Source: Symsagittifera roscoffensis (lineage: Eukaryota > Xenacoelomorpha > Acoela > Convolutidae). From it: a stretch of DNA of 60,000 bases. The notes beneath the pieces were generated by a model that worked only from the letters and a program-made list of their open reading frames with translations, was not told the origin of the DNA and did no database searches. Of the stretch, positions 22,252 to 34,296 are shown piece by piece; the stretch's first letter is position 1, and every line of letters starts with the position of its first letter. The position numbers and the translations under genes were made by a program. The stretch spans positions 27,909,547 through 27,969,546 of the forward strand of contig NC_087067.1 of NCBI RefSeq assembly GCF_963678635.1, read 5' to 3'.

Positions 22252-22336
22252 ATCGAGCTATGCAGGGCGACAAAGGCATTGAGCTGGAAAAAAAAACTAA
22301 GATCAAGTTTAATCCTCCCAATCCCACGCCAGTGTT
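22252..22336 (+). CDS. Possible exon fragment cut by an assembly gap
   Basis: Just after the hAT insertion an open frame reads DRAMQGDKGIELEKKTKIKF then NPPNPTPV, running into the gap at 22337. Candidate acceptors are the AG of ATCGAG at about 22256-22257 or the AG of ATGCAG at about 22264. The lysine/proline composition resembles the exon-like stretch at 21030-21137. Its 3' limit and identity are unknown because of the gap. Confidence 0.35.
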
Positions 22337-22359
22337 NNNNNNNNNNNNNNNNNNNNNNN
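22337..22359. other. Assembly gap (23 N)
   Basis: It sits exactly where the 7.3-kb tandem array begins, so the left junction of the array is not visible. Confidence 0.99.
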
Positions 22360-22363
22360 AAAA

Positions 22364-22895
22364 CAAGACTGCTCGTATCAGGGCGAAGCCCTGAGTGTTC
22401 CGACTGCCTTCTAAGTTTTATAGAGCAGCAGTAATAACATTTAAAAAATTAAATGAAATAAAATAAAATGAAATATTTTTTTCTAAAATTTGAAATTTTT
22501 TATGAAAATCATCCCCCCACACGCCATATAAAGTAAAAAAGATAGATTTTGTTTCTTGTAACAAATCAATTATGGCAAATAAGCTTCGTTCAACCAATTT
22601 GGAACGATCTATAAGACGGATTAAATCTCCGCTTACGCGTTAATAGCGCGAATTAAATCGCGCGTTAATTGTCCCAAATTGGTCAAAATGGCAATCTTTA
22701 AACCCTCATAACTTTACGAAAAATGATCGCAGATAAAATATCGTTTCAAATTTAAGCTCAGGACAACAATACCTTTTGAATGATATAAAAAAATTCCGTC
22801 AAAAAAGGCTAGTTAAAAAGTCGAAATTTGTCTGAAGAAAAAAAAACCCACCCCGAGCACAAATATTCCGTTACTTTCGTATCAAAAGTCGGAAA
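22364..22895 (+). mobile_element. Helentron-like (HINE) family 1, array unit 1
   Basis: Reading on the minus strand gives GTT(C)CGACTTT at one end and, at the other, AGTCGGAACA, hairpin CAGGGC-TTC-GCCCTG and ATACGAGCAGTCTTG. Length is 532 bp with TT on both outer sides in that reading (AA as printed). The 5' hairpin TTTCGTATCAAAA is imperfect here. No protein is encoded. Confidence 0.85.
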
Positions 22896-22998
22896 AATAA
22901 CTAAAAAGTAGAAATAGTAACTAATCATTCTTTAGCAATTTGAGGAAGGAAGTTTTTGAAACAGATAATTGGAATAAATATTTATTTTGTAATTTTAG

Positions 22999-23132
22999 GT
23001 GGCCATCGGTTCGGTTCCAGATATTGGGACGGACACAAGTTTATATGCGAGGACGACTTTGTGATCAGGGAAGAGCCATGCTTAGTGTACAGCTTCGGAA
23101 TTGCACAGGATCTTTCGTTCGAGAACGAACTA
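22999..23132 (+). CDS. Exon of a METTL24-like (Methyltransf_22) protein, array copy 1
   Basis: The acceptor TTTTGTAATTTTAG precedes an open frame. The segment reads GHRFGSRYWDGHKFICEDDF then VIREEPCLVYSFGIAQDLSF then ENEL. It fits the start of the Methyltransf_22 domain (METTL24 and relatives): a basic G-G approach, D-G-x-K-x-x-C-x-D, then the hallmark CLVYSFGI followed by an acidic/aromatic SFE. The family is thought to be AdoMet-dependent and secreted or Golgi-associated; substrates are poorly known. The best donor is CTA|GTATCT after 23132 (phase 0). An alternative, GGCTA|GTAAAA, ends at 23146. The remaining methyltransferase exons were not found in this unit, so it is an isolated exon here. 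Confidence 0.68.
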
Positions 23133-23550
23133 GTATCTATTGGCTAGTAAAAACTACAATTATCTTTAGCCATCCTACCTAGGGTACTTAGTAAATAAAC
23201 TCCTTCGCTGTAAAAAAAAATCATTCAGGGTGGATTGGGGGAAGGGGGCGTGGGTAGAACGCCCACGTTCTTCAGGGATGATTCAACCCTTCATGGCCCA
23301 AAGGCTCGTACGACATCTATTTTAGGCCGACCGTCCATAAATAATTTCTAAAGGAGTCGTCTTGGATATCAGAACATACTAAATTGGAGTGAAGGTTCTG
23401 CCCAAAAAAATTTTTTGTCAAAAACTTTCAAAAACGCTCAAAAGCGGCATTTCAGCATTTCTGCTTTATAATGTGTTGGCAAACCTCTGAAAATCATTTT
23501 TATTGATCTCACAGAAATTTGGATGCATCTTTTGAAAATTTATTCTCTCC

Positions 23551-23808
23551 CTGGGGCGGATCTAGGATTTTCTCGAGGGGGTGGGCGGATTTTCAAAAAA
23601 AAAATCGAAAATTTTGTCGACCTTTTTTTCAGGTCGAGCAAATTGATTTTCCGAGCTTTCTCAAAGCACTAAAACGACCCTGTTTTGGCTATCAAAGCAC
23701 TAAAAAGACCCGATGGCGCCTGTCACCAAAAGATGGAAGTTTTAGGGTCTGTCGCCAAAAGAAGGATATCTCAAAATAGTACAAAGGGGGACCCTTTGGG
23801 TCGGCAAG
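23551..23808 (+). mobile_element. hAT-type MITE, array unit 1
   Basis: It starts CTGGGGCGGATCTAGG and continues TTTTCTCGAGGGGGTGGGCG, GTCGACCTTTTTTTCAGG and GGGGGACCCTTTGGGTCGGC. It is internally shortened compared with 55338-55776 and lacks a right terminus. The same copy is present in units 2 and 3 at 30850-31107 and 38148-38405, so it predates the array. Confidence 0.7.
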
Positions 23809-24801
23809 TGGAACCAGAAGATTTTCCACACAAAGGCGAAGATATTTTCTTGCCATATGTGAAACAAATTTAAATGGATATTATTAGAAAAATTTAACCT
23901 CTTTCACAAAAATGCACTAAAAACCAAATTTAAAGATGAACAGCAATTCATTGTCATAGACTCTGTTGCATAATACTTAATCAAGGGCGGCGGGAATGGT
24001 ATGAGATCTGACACCAAATTATCCCTAATATTGTCAGCTTTCACCGAACACTTAATCATCACTTCTCAGGTATCTCCGAAACAGGTATCTCCAGCTTTAG
24101 TTGAGCCACTAGACTAAGAGGTTCTTTGAAGAGTGTAATGTCATGGAATCATACTCTTGGATAAAACAGGCTAATTTTTTTAAACTGTCATAAAATAACG
24201 TTCACAGTGTAGCTTGGTCCAGTAAACATCTGGATTTAAAAGCGCGAATCAAACGTAATTTTAACACAGAGGCCAAGCTGAGCTTCGCACAACTTGTGAT
24301 ACAATAGTCAACGGATAAAAGCAATATCAAAATGACTCTCAAACATAAGCAAATAGGACTTCTAACAAGGTTACAATCGACGCAGGAAGTAAAAAAAAAC
24401 GAAAAAAAAAATAAGACGAAAGAAAAAAAGTATATTTATTGAGTTTAAATATAAAACATTTTTTCCAAGAGGTCCTAGTGGGGTTGTCTATGGCAGTAAA
24501 GATTGGTGACAGAAATTTATCGATATCAAAGGTACTGCCGGACATTTATAGGAACAAAATTGCTAAATAAGCCGACTAAAATCAAGCCGGCAGCCAATTA
24601 GCTGAAACTCAGCCGAAAATTTTCGTTAACAAATCATATTGGAAAAAATGCATGTAACGCCCACATAGGATCAACGCTAACTATGTAAAAAACGTGTCAC
24701 TTAAGAATTTAGAAACTAAACCGACAGAGCTTAAGTCGACAACTATGGAGCCGAAAATTCATTCGCAGAAAAATAGCATCGAAACTCTATAAGTAGTAAA
24801 G

Positions 24802-24963
24802 TAAAAGTGGCTAGGAAAATGACCACTTTTAACCCCCCCCCCCCCAAAACTCGGTGTGCCGTTGTACTTACCACTTTTAACCCCCAAAGGGGTTAAAGCC
24901 CCTACTTTTTCGGGCACGCATGTTTTAAGGGTGGTTAAAATTGGTAATTTTCCAGCCACTTTA
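24802..24963. mobile_element. Small TIR element with C-run centre, array unit 1
   Basis: TAAAAGTGGCTAGGAAAATG at the left matches the complement of the right end, TAAAGTGGCTGGAAAATTAC. The arms continue as ACCACTTTTAACC against ACCAATTTTAACC, about 30 bp in all. An inner palindrome TTTAACCCCCAAAGGGGTTA lies near 24877. Repeated in units 2 and 3. Confidence 0.6.
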
Positions 24964-25320
24964 TGGAAGCGGGAATGGAATTAAGTTTTGGTTGGTGCAT
25001 GTTTTCCCTTCTAAAGTTTGGGGGTATTGGCTTGTTTACATGTAAAATGACGTTATATACCTATTATATGGAACCAAACTAATTTGGCAGCGTAGCTTAA
25101 CTTTTGGCTGCGGTGGACGATTTTCTTCAAAAATGCATGTTTTATTGCTGATTCTCGAAGAAAGGAAAATTCGTCAAGTGCGGCGGCCGCCACCTCTATT
25201 TAGGCAAAAATGAATGATCTATTTGATCGAAATAAAAATGAAAAATTATTTTAGGCTAATGGAAGGTAATAAACAAAGAAAAATTACGAAACACTGAAAA
25301 CCATAAAATAATGAAATTGG

Positions 25321-25648
25321 CTTGAAAATTTCGACATTTCCATTTTCCTTTTCTACAGGAGACTGAAAAAACGTCTGAAGTCTATGAAAAAAACTTCGAT
25401 TTTATAGAAAGGTTGAAAGAGCTAATAAGTTGAAGTGGCTACAGATCTTGAAAAACGAGAACACTGATGAACACTTAATTTTGCTGCAGCCATTTCTAAG
25501 ACTTGCATATACCACTTTTTATAATAAAAAGGAAACAATTTTCGAAGCTTCTAGAAAACTTTTAGTACTTCTTTTTAACTTTATTGTGCTAACAGAAGTT
25601 TTGAAAATATTCATCAAAGCGGACCTAGAAACTGGGGGAAAATTGTAA
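25321..25648 (+). other. Weak exon-like stretch, unit 1
   Basis: TTTTCCTTTTCTACAG ending at about 25360 is a good acceptor. It is followed by ETEKTSEVYEKNFDFIERLK in phase 0, which meets a stop after 24 codons. A second frame is open from 25385 to 25648 but is AT-driven. No donor or domain is convincing. The same sequence recurs in units 2 and 3 (frame ends 32946 and 40243). Confidence 0.2.
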
Positions 25649-26915
25649 TTTGTGTGCCAATATATACGACAGAACAGAGTGACCATCAAATAAAGCAGGT
25701 GAAAACTTATTTGCGACTTTTAAGGAAAAGAGTTATTCAAATCAGAGCAAATTCAATCGGGAAAGACTGAACACAAACTAAGACAAGTAATGGAAACAAA
25801 CTTGATATGAATTCGGAGTTATAATTTGACCATCCAAATTTTTGATTATTCCATTAAAAGAATATGCAATTAAATAACTTTTTAATTTGATACTACAATC
25901 TGGTCAACTGTTCTCAGTATCTTTTAATGAAGTTCAAATTGGTTTTAGCTAGAGGTTTCTATTTTAGCTCGAGCTTTCAAAATTTGAAGCGCTATCAGTT
26001 ATGATCATTGATTAACCCTTTGCTCAACGAATCAAATTTTGAGTGTTTTTAAATATAAATCTGATCTTTTGAATGTTTCCATGATTACGCTATTGCCTCT
26101 CAAAATACAGTGGCTTTTTGACCAAAATATTCTATTATTCATCTACAACTAATTGTGTTATCAAGAGTTCAACTTTTCTTTCAATATATGCTTGAGGTGA
26201 TCCAAGCCTTCACATTCACGTTCTGATCACTAGAAGTATCAAAACAGTTCGCATCATTATATTTCTTCTCATTTTTGATTTTTGCATCGATATTTCTCTT
26301 CTCTAGTAACAAAACATGTCTTCGAAAAACGGTTAAAGATAAAAAATCAAGCCTTGTCATTAACACTCTACCTTAATCTTCGGATTCCGTCAGGATGATA
26401 GCTGATAGCTGATTCACACTAAACAATGCTTTCACACCAATTTGGCTACAGCAGTTTCCGAAATGTTGTAAGTGCCATTTTGTAGTTTCAATGCATTTCG
26501 ATAAACGTCAATTATGTTGTGTTAGCTTAAGCTGGAACGACTAACAAAGACATGTTTAATTTGCCAATAAAAAATTTGTAAGACAGTTTTACTTTGAGGA
26601 TTTTAATATTTTGAGCCTCAATGCAGAAAGACTTGCTATTAATTTCAAAGACAAAAGGCGTAAGCATTTTGAGCTATTTCATAAAACGCTTTATCGACTA
26701 AATAAATCTTGAATTTAAAAAAAGTGGTACTGACTGTTTATCTGATAACACAATTGCTTCACTTCTGTGGGTTTATAATTATTATGATTTTTCAAATGGT
26801 TTGATTCATTATTATGATTTTTCAAATGAAAACCATTGAAAATTTGTGATTTTTAGAGATTGATCAATCATCCTTCAAATATACAGTACCTGTCATTTAA
26901 ACTGTGCTCGCTTAC

Positions 26916-26998
26916 CGTCTTCAGCTCTACCAGCCGCATGTCATTTTCTTCCATTCTTCTATCGATCGTGTTCGTCTGCACGGTCAATGATTTTCCTC
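26916..26998 (-). pseudogene. Minus-strand coiled-coil exon relic, array copy 1
   Basis: On the minus strand a GC-richer stretch ends AAGACG|GTAAGC (strong donor). One frame reads KIIDRADEHDR then stops. The neighbouring frame reads RRMEENDMRLVELKT up to the donor. Joined conceptually they would look like one charged helix, so a one-base shift in all three copies is possible. Immediately upstream, in units 1 and 2, the sequence changes to the fold-back at 27001. Confidence 0.35.
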
Positions 26999-27000
26999 CA

Positions 27001-27138
27001 TCAACCAACAGTTAAAAAGAGAAACTTTCAGGGTCGTAGATTTTTCACTTTTGTGTTTTAGGACCTATAAAAACACAAATGATTGAAAGTGAAAAAAAAT
27101 GAGACCGCAAAATTTTTCTTTTTAACTGTTGGTTTTTG
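27001..27138. repeat. Fold-back inverted repeat, unit 1
   Basis: CAACCAACAGTTAAAAAGAG at 27002 pairs with CTTTTTAACTGTTGG near 27131. The match continues inward through TTTTTCACTTT/AAAGTGAAAAA and GTGTTTTAGG/CTATAAAAACAC, giving a nearly complete hairpin of about 136 bp. Also in unit 2 at about 34299-34436. Absent from unit 3, which ends just before it. Confidence 0.75.
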
Positions 27139-27329
27139 TTAGATTACGGGTAGTAAGTAAAATTCACCTATGTAAATATATGAGTCAACGGTTAGCCAAA
27201 AGCAAACTTTATACAAAACTCTCGTTTGTTATGGGAACAAATAGACTATGCAATAATTTTACCATGGAATCTGACCTAATAAAAAACTATCAGGGAAATT
27301 GCCACCCCACATCCCGATCACAATTTATT

Positions 27330-27868
27330 GTTCGACTTTCGATACGAAAGTAACGGAATATTTGTGGTCGGGGTGGGTTTTTTGTTCTTCAGACAAATTT
27401 CGACTTTTTAACTAGCCATTTTTGACGGATTTTTTTTATATCATTCAAAAGGTATTGTTGTTTTGAGCTTAAATTTGAAAAGATATTTCACCTGTGATTA
27501 TTTTTCGCAAAGTTATGAGGGTTTAAAGATTGCCATTTTGGCCATTTTGACCAAATTGGGACAATTAACGCGCAATATAATTCGCGCTATTAACGCGTAA
27601 GCGAGATTTAATCCGTCTTATAAATCGTTCCAAATTGGTTGAACGAAGCTTATTTGCCATAATTGATTTGTTACAAGGAACGAAATCTATCTTTTTGTAA
27701 TTTATATGGCGTGAGGGGGGGATGATTTTCATAAAAAATTTCAAATTTTAGAAAAAAAATTTTCATTTTATTTTATTTCATTTATTTTTTTAATGTATTA
27801 CTGCTGCTCAATAAACCTTAAAAGGCAGTCGGGACATTCAGGGCTTCGCCCTGATACGAGCAGTCTTG
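27330..27868 (-). mobile_element. Helentron-like (HINE) family 1, inverted copy in unit 1
   Basis: It begins GTTCGACTTTCGATACGAAA after ATT and ends with AGTCGGGACA, hairpin CAGGGC-TTC-GCCCTG and GAGCAGTCTTG before TTC. It is 539 bp and has a perfect 5' hairpin CTTTCGATACGAAAG. Confidence 0.88.
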
Positions 27869-27904
27869 TTCAAGTATGGTCCCCAAAAACCTTGTACCAT
27901 CAAG

Positions 27905-28108
27905 CAGGGGCAAATTTATGGCTTCGACTCCCTCGCCAACCAAAAAATCCCCCCTTTGGTATAGTTTCATGATATTTATTTTTCGCTGACTAACATTAAA
28001 ACTTTTCTAAAAGCGCCTTTTGAGCTAAAATATTCTGTCTTTGAAGGGGAGCGCACGCCGAAAAAACGCAATGGTAAGGTCAAAATTTTCCAAAAAGTGC
28101 CCAAAAAC
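27905..28108 (-). mobile_element. Reversed, truncated hAT-type MITE, unit 1
   Basis: CAGGGGCAAATTTATGGCTT is a degraded terminus. It is followed by CTTTTCTAAAAGCGCCTTTT, GGGGAGCGCACGCC and CCAAAAAGTGCCCAAAAACG, in the order seen in the reverse orientation at 53828. Also in unit 2 (35203-35406). Confidence 0.6.
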
Positions 28109-28896
28109 GGCGGATTAATACGACAGATTAGCTTAGCTAGCCTCAATTCAATTCGGAAAGATTTTTTTTTGCGGGATAATTCGTCACGCATAAATAGTTC
28201 GCGTTACGTTTTCAGCATTATGAATGAAATTCTTCATAGCGCGCATAACTTCGTCCGGAGCTTGGCCAAATTGACTATTTTCAAACTAGCAGTATTTTGC
28301 AAAAACGATCGGAGGTACAAAAATGTTATTATATTTTGGTTCAGGTAGTCAATATCTTCAAGAGGGTTTAAGTTTTTTGTGGCTGGCTGAATAAAAAAAC
28401 CAAATCAAGCATAATTTTACGTTTTCTTCAAAAGCCGGGACAAAAAAATTGACATGATGAACATTAAGAAGTTGAAAAAATACACTTTGATATATATTTG
28501 GAGATAAAGATAGACTCGCTTTATGTGAGCTCGAAAGGGCACAAGTATTTTTGAAATAATTTGAATTAGCAATTCACAGCCACTAAACGGCCATGCCTTA
28601 GCGAGTTTGGGACTTGATATGGAATATTTTGCAAGACTTTTAAGCGGTGAATCCATATTTAGTTGGTTTGCGAAGAGCTGTTTCTTTACATATTCGCGAC
28701 GATTTGTCGTCATGCCGCAGGACTAAGTCGATTGTACTGTTTTCCATTGTTAATTTATTTAAAGTGTTCAAGATAAAACGACACAATACATAATAAAAAG
28801 CCACAATTAAATTTGGAATTAGAAGAACACAAATTTTCACAAAAAGTCAGCTAATAGAGAATAATCAATTTAAGAACACCTAAATTGGTGCCGTCC
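28109..28896. other. Unit 1 non-coding stretch
   Basis: Short frames on both strands (28097-28348 plus, 28417-28713 and 28640-28840 minus) overlap without recognised domains. Nothing further is supported. Repeated in unit 2. Confidence 0.4.
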
Positions 28897-29293
28897 CTCA
28901 TGCTTGAAGGACCGAATGCTTGAAATTTATTTTAGCTTACTTTCAGCCAATCAGAATTGAGTATTCAAAATCTCAAAGTAAATCGTGAAAATCTCGAAGT
29001 AAGAAAATAAATCCAGGCCAATAGTGTTAATACTGACCGATTAGATAATAAGCAGATGAGTTTTCAAAAATGAAAAATTCCTATGATTTTGAAATCATTA
29101 AACATGATGTTTATCTGAATAGTTTTGCGGTTGTAACCCGCAATTTGTAATATATTTGATTGTTTTCTACTGATTTAAAACATTTTCTGTTAATATTGAC
29201 TTCGATTTTGTGAGAAAGGCATTCAGCCAATAGAAATTTTTAGCGATTTTGATTGGCTGAAATTTTTCAAGCATTCGGTCCTTCAAGCATGAG
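28897..29293. mobile_element. TIR element, 397 bp, unit 1
   Basis: The left end CTCATGCTTGAAGGACCGAA continues TGCTTGAAA. It is matched by the complement of the right end, with an inner TTTCAGCCAATCA matched by TGATTGGCTGAAA. No coding capacity. Also in unit 2 at 36195-36591. Confidence 0.8.
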
Positions 29294-29662
29294 AACCCTC
29301 CCCACCTAAAATTAACTTAAAATGACAGGTCGCAAGCTATACCTTGACATACAATTGCAAATTGAGGGACAGACAAAGCATAGAAAACTAAGTAAATATC
29401 ACAAAAGATCGTGAATATTTTTACTAGACTCTGAAATGCAGTAGTTTTAGGCTGCATTACAAACACTGAAACAAAACAAAATTATTTCTAATTTTTTTCA
29501 TCGAATTTGATAGGTTCTATCGTGCGCGTTTGAGCACACCAACAAAAATATCCTATAAAAAATTAAGAACTTCAATTGACCTCAGTTATCTAACTGAAAT
29601 GAAAACAATGCAAGTCTTGGAATTGTTCTCAATGCAAGTCTCAATGCAAAATAAAAAAAAAA

Positions 29663-30194
29663 CAAGACTGCTCGTATCAGGGCGAAGCCCTGAGTGTTCC
29701 GACTGCCTTCTAAGTTTTATGGAGCAGCAGTAATAACATTTAAAAAATTAAATGAAATAAAATAAAATGAAATATTTTTTTCTAAAATTTGAAATTTTTT
29801 ATGAAAATCATCCCCCCACACGCCATATAAAGTAAAAAAGATAGATTTTGTTTCTTGTAACAAATCAATTATGGCAAATAAGCTTCGTTCAACCAATTTG
29901 GAACGATCTATAAGACGGATTAAATCTCCGCTTACGCGTTAATAGCGCGAATTAAATCGCGCGTTAATTGTCCCAAATTGGTCAAAATGGCAATCTTTAA
30001 ACCCTCATAACTTTACGAAAAATGATCGCAGATAAAATATCGTTTCAAATTTAAGCTCAGGACAACAATACCTTTTGAATGATATAAAAAAATTCCGTCA
30101 AAAAAGGCTAGTTAAAAAGTCGAAATTTGTCTGAAGAAAAAAAAACCCACCCCGAGCACAAATATTCCGTTACTTTCGTATCAAAAGTCGGAAC
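29663..30194 (+). mobile_element. Helentron-like (HINE) family 1, array unit 2
   Basis: Same as 22364-22895, with the terminal GGAAC intact. Flanks are AA as printed on both sides. Confidence 0.87.
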
Positions 30195-30297
30195 AATAAC
30201 TAAAAAGTAGAAATAGTAACTAATCATTCTTTAGCAATTTGAGGAAGGAAGTTTTTGAAACAGATAATTGGAATAAATATTTATTTTGTAATTTTAG

Positions 30298-30431
30298 GTG
30301 GCCATCGGTTCGGTTCCAGATATTGGGACGGACACAAGTTTATATGCGAGGACGACTTTGTGATCAGGGAAGAGCCATGCTTAGTGTACAGCTTCGGAAT
30401 TGCACAGGATCTTTCGTTCGAGAACGAACTA
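30298..30431 (+). CDS. METTL24-like (Methyltransf_22) exon, array copy 2
   Basis: The translation and splice signals are the same as at 22999-23132, with no difference in the exon that I can see. The hallmark CLVYSFGI and the D-G-x-K-x-x-C-E-D-D segment are intact. Three tandem copies of one exon without the rest of the gene could be spliced as repeated exons, could belong to tandem genes with very long introns, or could be orphan duplicates. The sequence alone does not decide. Confidence 0.66.
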
Positions 30432-30849
30432 GTATCTATTGGCTAGTAAAAACTACAATTATCTTTAGCCATCCTACCTAGGGTACTTAGTAAATAAACT
30501 CCTTCGCTGTAAAAAAAAATCATTCAGGGTGGATTGGGGGAAGGGGGCGTGGGTAGAACGCCCACGTTCTTCAGGGATGATTCAACCCTTCATGGCCCAA
30601 AGGCTCGTACGACATCTATTTTAGGCCGACCGTCCATAAATAATTTCTAAAGGAGTCGTCTTGGATATCAGAACATACTAAATTGGAGTGAAGGTTCTGC
30701 CCAAAAAACTTTTTTGTCAAAAACTTTCAAAAACGCTCAAAAGCGGCATTTCAGCATTTCTGCTTTATAATGTGTTGGCAAACCTCTGAAAATCATTTTT
30801 ATTGATCTCACAGAAATTTGGATGCATCTTTTGAAAATTTATTCTCTCC

Positions 30850-31107
30850 CTGGGGCGGATCTAGGATTTTCTCGAGGGGGTGGGCGGATTTTCAAAAAAA
30901 AAATCGAAAATTTTGTCGACCTTTTTTTCAGGTCGAGCAAATTGATTTTCCGAGCTTTCTCAAAGCACTAAAACGACCCTGTTTTGGCTATCAAAGCACT
31001 AAAAAGACCCGATGGCGCCTGTCACCAAAAGATGGAAGTTTTAGGGTCTGTCGCCAAAAGAAGGATATCTCAAAATAGTACAAAGGGGGACCCTTTGGGT
31101 CGGCAAG
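30850..31107 (+). mobile_element. hAT-type MITE, array unit 2
   Basis: Same insertion as 23551-23808, carried along by the tandem duplication. Confidence 0.7.
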
Positions 31108-32099
31108 TGGAACCAGAAGATTTTCCACACAAAGGCGAAGATATTTTCTTGCCATATGTGAAACAAATTTAAATGGATATTATTAGAAAAATTTAACCTC
31201 TTTCACAAAAATGCACTAAAAACCAAATTTAAAGATGAACAGCAATTCATTGTCATAGACTCTGTTGCATAATACTTAATCAAGGGCGGCGGGAATGGTA
31301 TGAGATCTGACACCAAATTATCCCTAATATTGTCAGCTTTCACCGAACACTTAATCATCACTTCTCAGGTATCTCCGAAACAGGTATCTCCAGCTTTAGT
31401 TGAGCCACTAGACTAAGAGGTTCTTTGAAGAGTGTAATGTCATGGAATCATACTCTTGGATAAAACAGGCTAATTTTTTTAAACTGTCATAAAATAACGT
31501 TCACAGTGTAGCTTGGTCCAGTAAACATCTGGATTTAAAAGCGCGAATCAAACGTAATTTTAACACAGAGGCCAAGCTGAGCTTCGCACACCTTGTGATA
31601 CAATAGTCAACGGATAAAAGCAATATCAAAATGACTCTCAAACATAAGCAAATAGGACTTCTAACAAGGTTACAATCGACGCAGGAAGTAAAAAAAAAAC
31701 GAAAAAAAAATAAGACGAAAGAAAAAAAGTATATTTATTGAGTTTAAATATAAAACATTTTTTCCAAGAGGTCCTAGTGGGGTTGTCTATGGCAGTAAAG
31801 ATTGGTGACAGAAATTTATCGATATCAAAGGTACTGCCGGACATTTATAGGAACAAAATTGCTAAATAAGCCGACTAAAATCAAGCCGGCAGCCAATTAG
31901 CTGAAACTCAGCCGAAAATTTTCGTTAACAAATCATATTGGAAAAAATGCATGTAACGCCCACATAGGATCAACGCTAACTATGTAAAAAACGTGTCACT
32001 TAAGAATTTAGAAACTAAACCGACAGAGCTTAAGTCGACAACTATGGAGCCGAAAATTCATTCGCAGAAAAATAGCATCGAAACTCTATAAGTAGTAAA

Positions 32100-32262
32100 G
32101 TAAAAGTGGCTAGGAAAATGACCACTTTTAACCCCCCCCCCCCAAAACTCGGTGTGCCGTTGTACTTACCACTTTTAACCCCCAAAGGGGTTAAAGCCCC
32201 TACTTTTTCGGGCACGCATGTTTTAAGGGTGGTTAAAATTGGTAATTTTCCAGCCACTTTAT
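32100..32262. mobile_element. Small TIR element, array unit 2
   Basis: Same as 24802-24963. The internal C-run has 12 bases instead of 13. Confidence 0.6.
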
Positions 32263-34213
32263 GGAAGCGGGAATGGAATTAAGTTTTGGTTGGTGCATGT
32301 TTTCCCTTCTAAAGTTTGGGGGTATTGGCTTGTTTACATGTAAAATGACGTTATATACCTATTATATGGAACCAAACTAATTTGGCAGCGTAGCTTAACT
32401 GTTGGCTGCGGTGGACGATTTTCTTCAAAAATGCATGTTTTATTGCTGATTCTCGAAGAAAGGAAAATTCGTCAAGTGCGGCGGCCGCCACCTCTATTTA
32501 GGCAAAAATGAATGATCTATTTGATCGAAATAAAAATGAAAAATTATTTTAGGCTAATGGAAGGTAATAAACAAAGAAAAATTACGAAACACTGAAAACC
32601 ATAAAATAATGAAATTGGCTTGAAAATTTCGACATTTCCATTTTCCTTTTCTACAGGAGACTGAAAAAACGTCTGAAGTCTATGAAAAAAACTTCGATTT
32701 TATAGAAAGGTTGAAAGAGCTAATAAGTTGAAGTGGCTACAGATCTTGAAAAACGAGAACACTGATGAACACTTAATTTTGCTGCAGCCATTTCTAAGAC
32801 TTGCATATACCACTTTTTATAATAAAAAGGAAACAATTTTCGAAGCTTCTAGAAAACTTTTAGTACTTCTTTTTAACTTTATTGTGCTAACAGAAGTTTT
32901 GAAAATATTCATCAAAGCGGACCTAGAAACTGGGGGAAAATTGTAATTTGTGTGCCAATATATACGACAGAACAGAGTGACCATCAAATAAAGCAGGTGA
33001 AAACTTATTTGCGACTTTTAAGGAAAAGAGTTATTCAAATCAGAGCAAATTCAATCGGGAAAGACTGAACACAAACTAAGACAAGTAATGGAAACAAACT
33101 TGATATGAATTCGGAGTTATAATTTGACCATCCAAATTTTTGATTATTCCATTAAAAGAATATGCAATTAAATAACTTTTTAATTTGATACTACAATCTG
33201 GTCAACTGTTCTCAGTATCTTTTAATGAAGTTCAAATTGGTTTTAGCTAGAGGTTTCTATTTTAGCTCGAGCTTTCAAAATTTGAAGCGCTATCAGTTAT
33301 GATCATTGATTAACCCTTTGCTCAACGAATCAAATTTTGAGTGTTTTTAAATATAAATCTGATCTTTTGAATGTTTCCATGATTACGCTATTGCCTCTCA
33401 AAATACAGTGGCTTTTTGAACAAAATATTCTATTATTCATCTACAACTAATTGTGTTATCAAGAGTTCAACTTTTCTTTCAATATATGCTTGAGGTGATC
33501 CAAGCCTTCACATTCACGTTCTGATCACTAGAAGTATCAAAACAGTTCGCATCATTATATTTCTTCTCATTTTTGGTTTTTGCATCGATATTTCTCTTCT
33601 CTAGTAACAAAACATGTCTTCGAAAAACGGTTAAAGATAAAAAATCAAGCCTTGTCATTAACACTCTACCTTAATCTTCGGATTCCGTCAGGATGATAGC
33701 TGATAGCTGATTCACACTAAACAATGCTTTCACACCAATTTGGCTACAGCAGTTTCCGAAATGTTGTAAGTGCCATTTTGTAGTTTCAATGCATTTCGAT
33801 AAACGTCAATTATGTTGTGTTAGCTTAAGCTGGAACGACTAACAAAGACATGTTTAATTTGCCAATAAAAAATTTGTAAGACAGTTTTACTTTGAGGATT
33901 TTAATATTTTGAGCCTCAATGCAGAAAGACTTGCTATTAATTTCAAAGACAAAAGGCGTAAGCATTTTGAGCTATTTCATAAAACGCTTTATCGACTAAA
34001 TAAATCTTGAATTTAAAAAAAGTGGTACTGACTGTTTATCTGATAACACAATTGCTTCACTTCTGTGGGTTTATAATTATTATGATTTTTCAAATGGTTT
34101 GATTCATTATTATGATTTTTCAAATGAAAACCATTGAAAATTTGTGATTTTTAGAGATTGATCAATCATCCTTCAAATATACAGTACCTGTCATTTAAAC
34201 TGTGCTCGCTTAC

Positions 34214-34296
34214 CGTCTTCAGCTCTACCAGCCGCATGTCATTTTCTTCCATTCTTCTATCGATCGTGTTCGTCTGCACGGTCAATGATTTTCCTC
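34214..34296 (-). pseudogene. Minus-strand coiled-coil exon relic, array copy 2
   Basis: Same sequence and same broken frame as at 26916-26998, with the GTAAGC donor retained. Confidence 0.35.

Noticed and set aside
24339-24545. Minus-strand frame MSGSTFDIDKFLSPIFTAID in each array unit
   Set aside because: The first 30 residues look plausible and follow a CCGGCAG, but the remainder is poly-A/T driven and no upstream exon was found.
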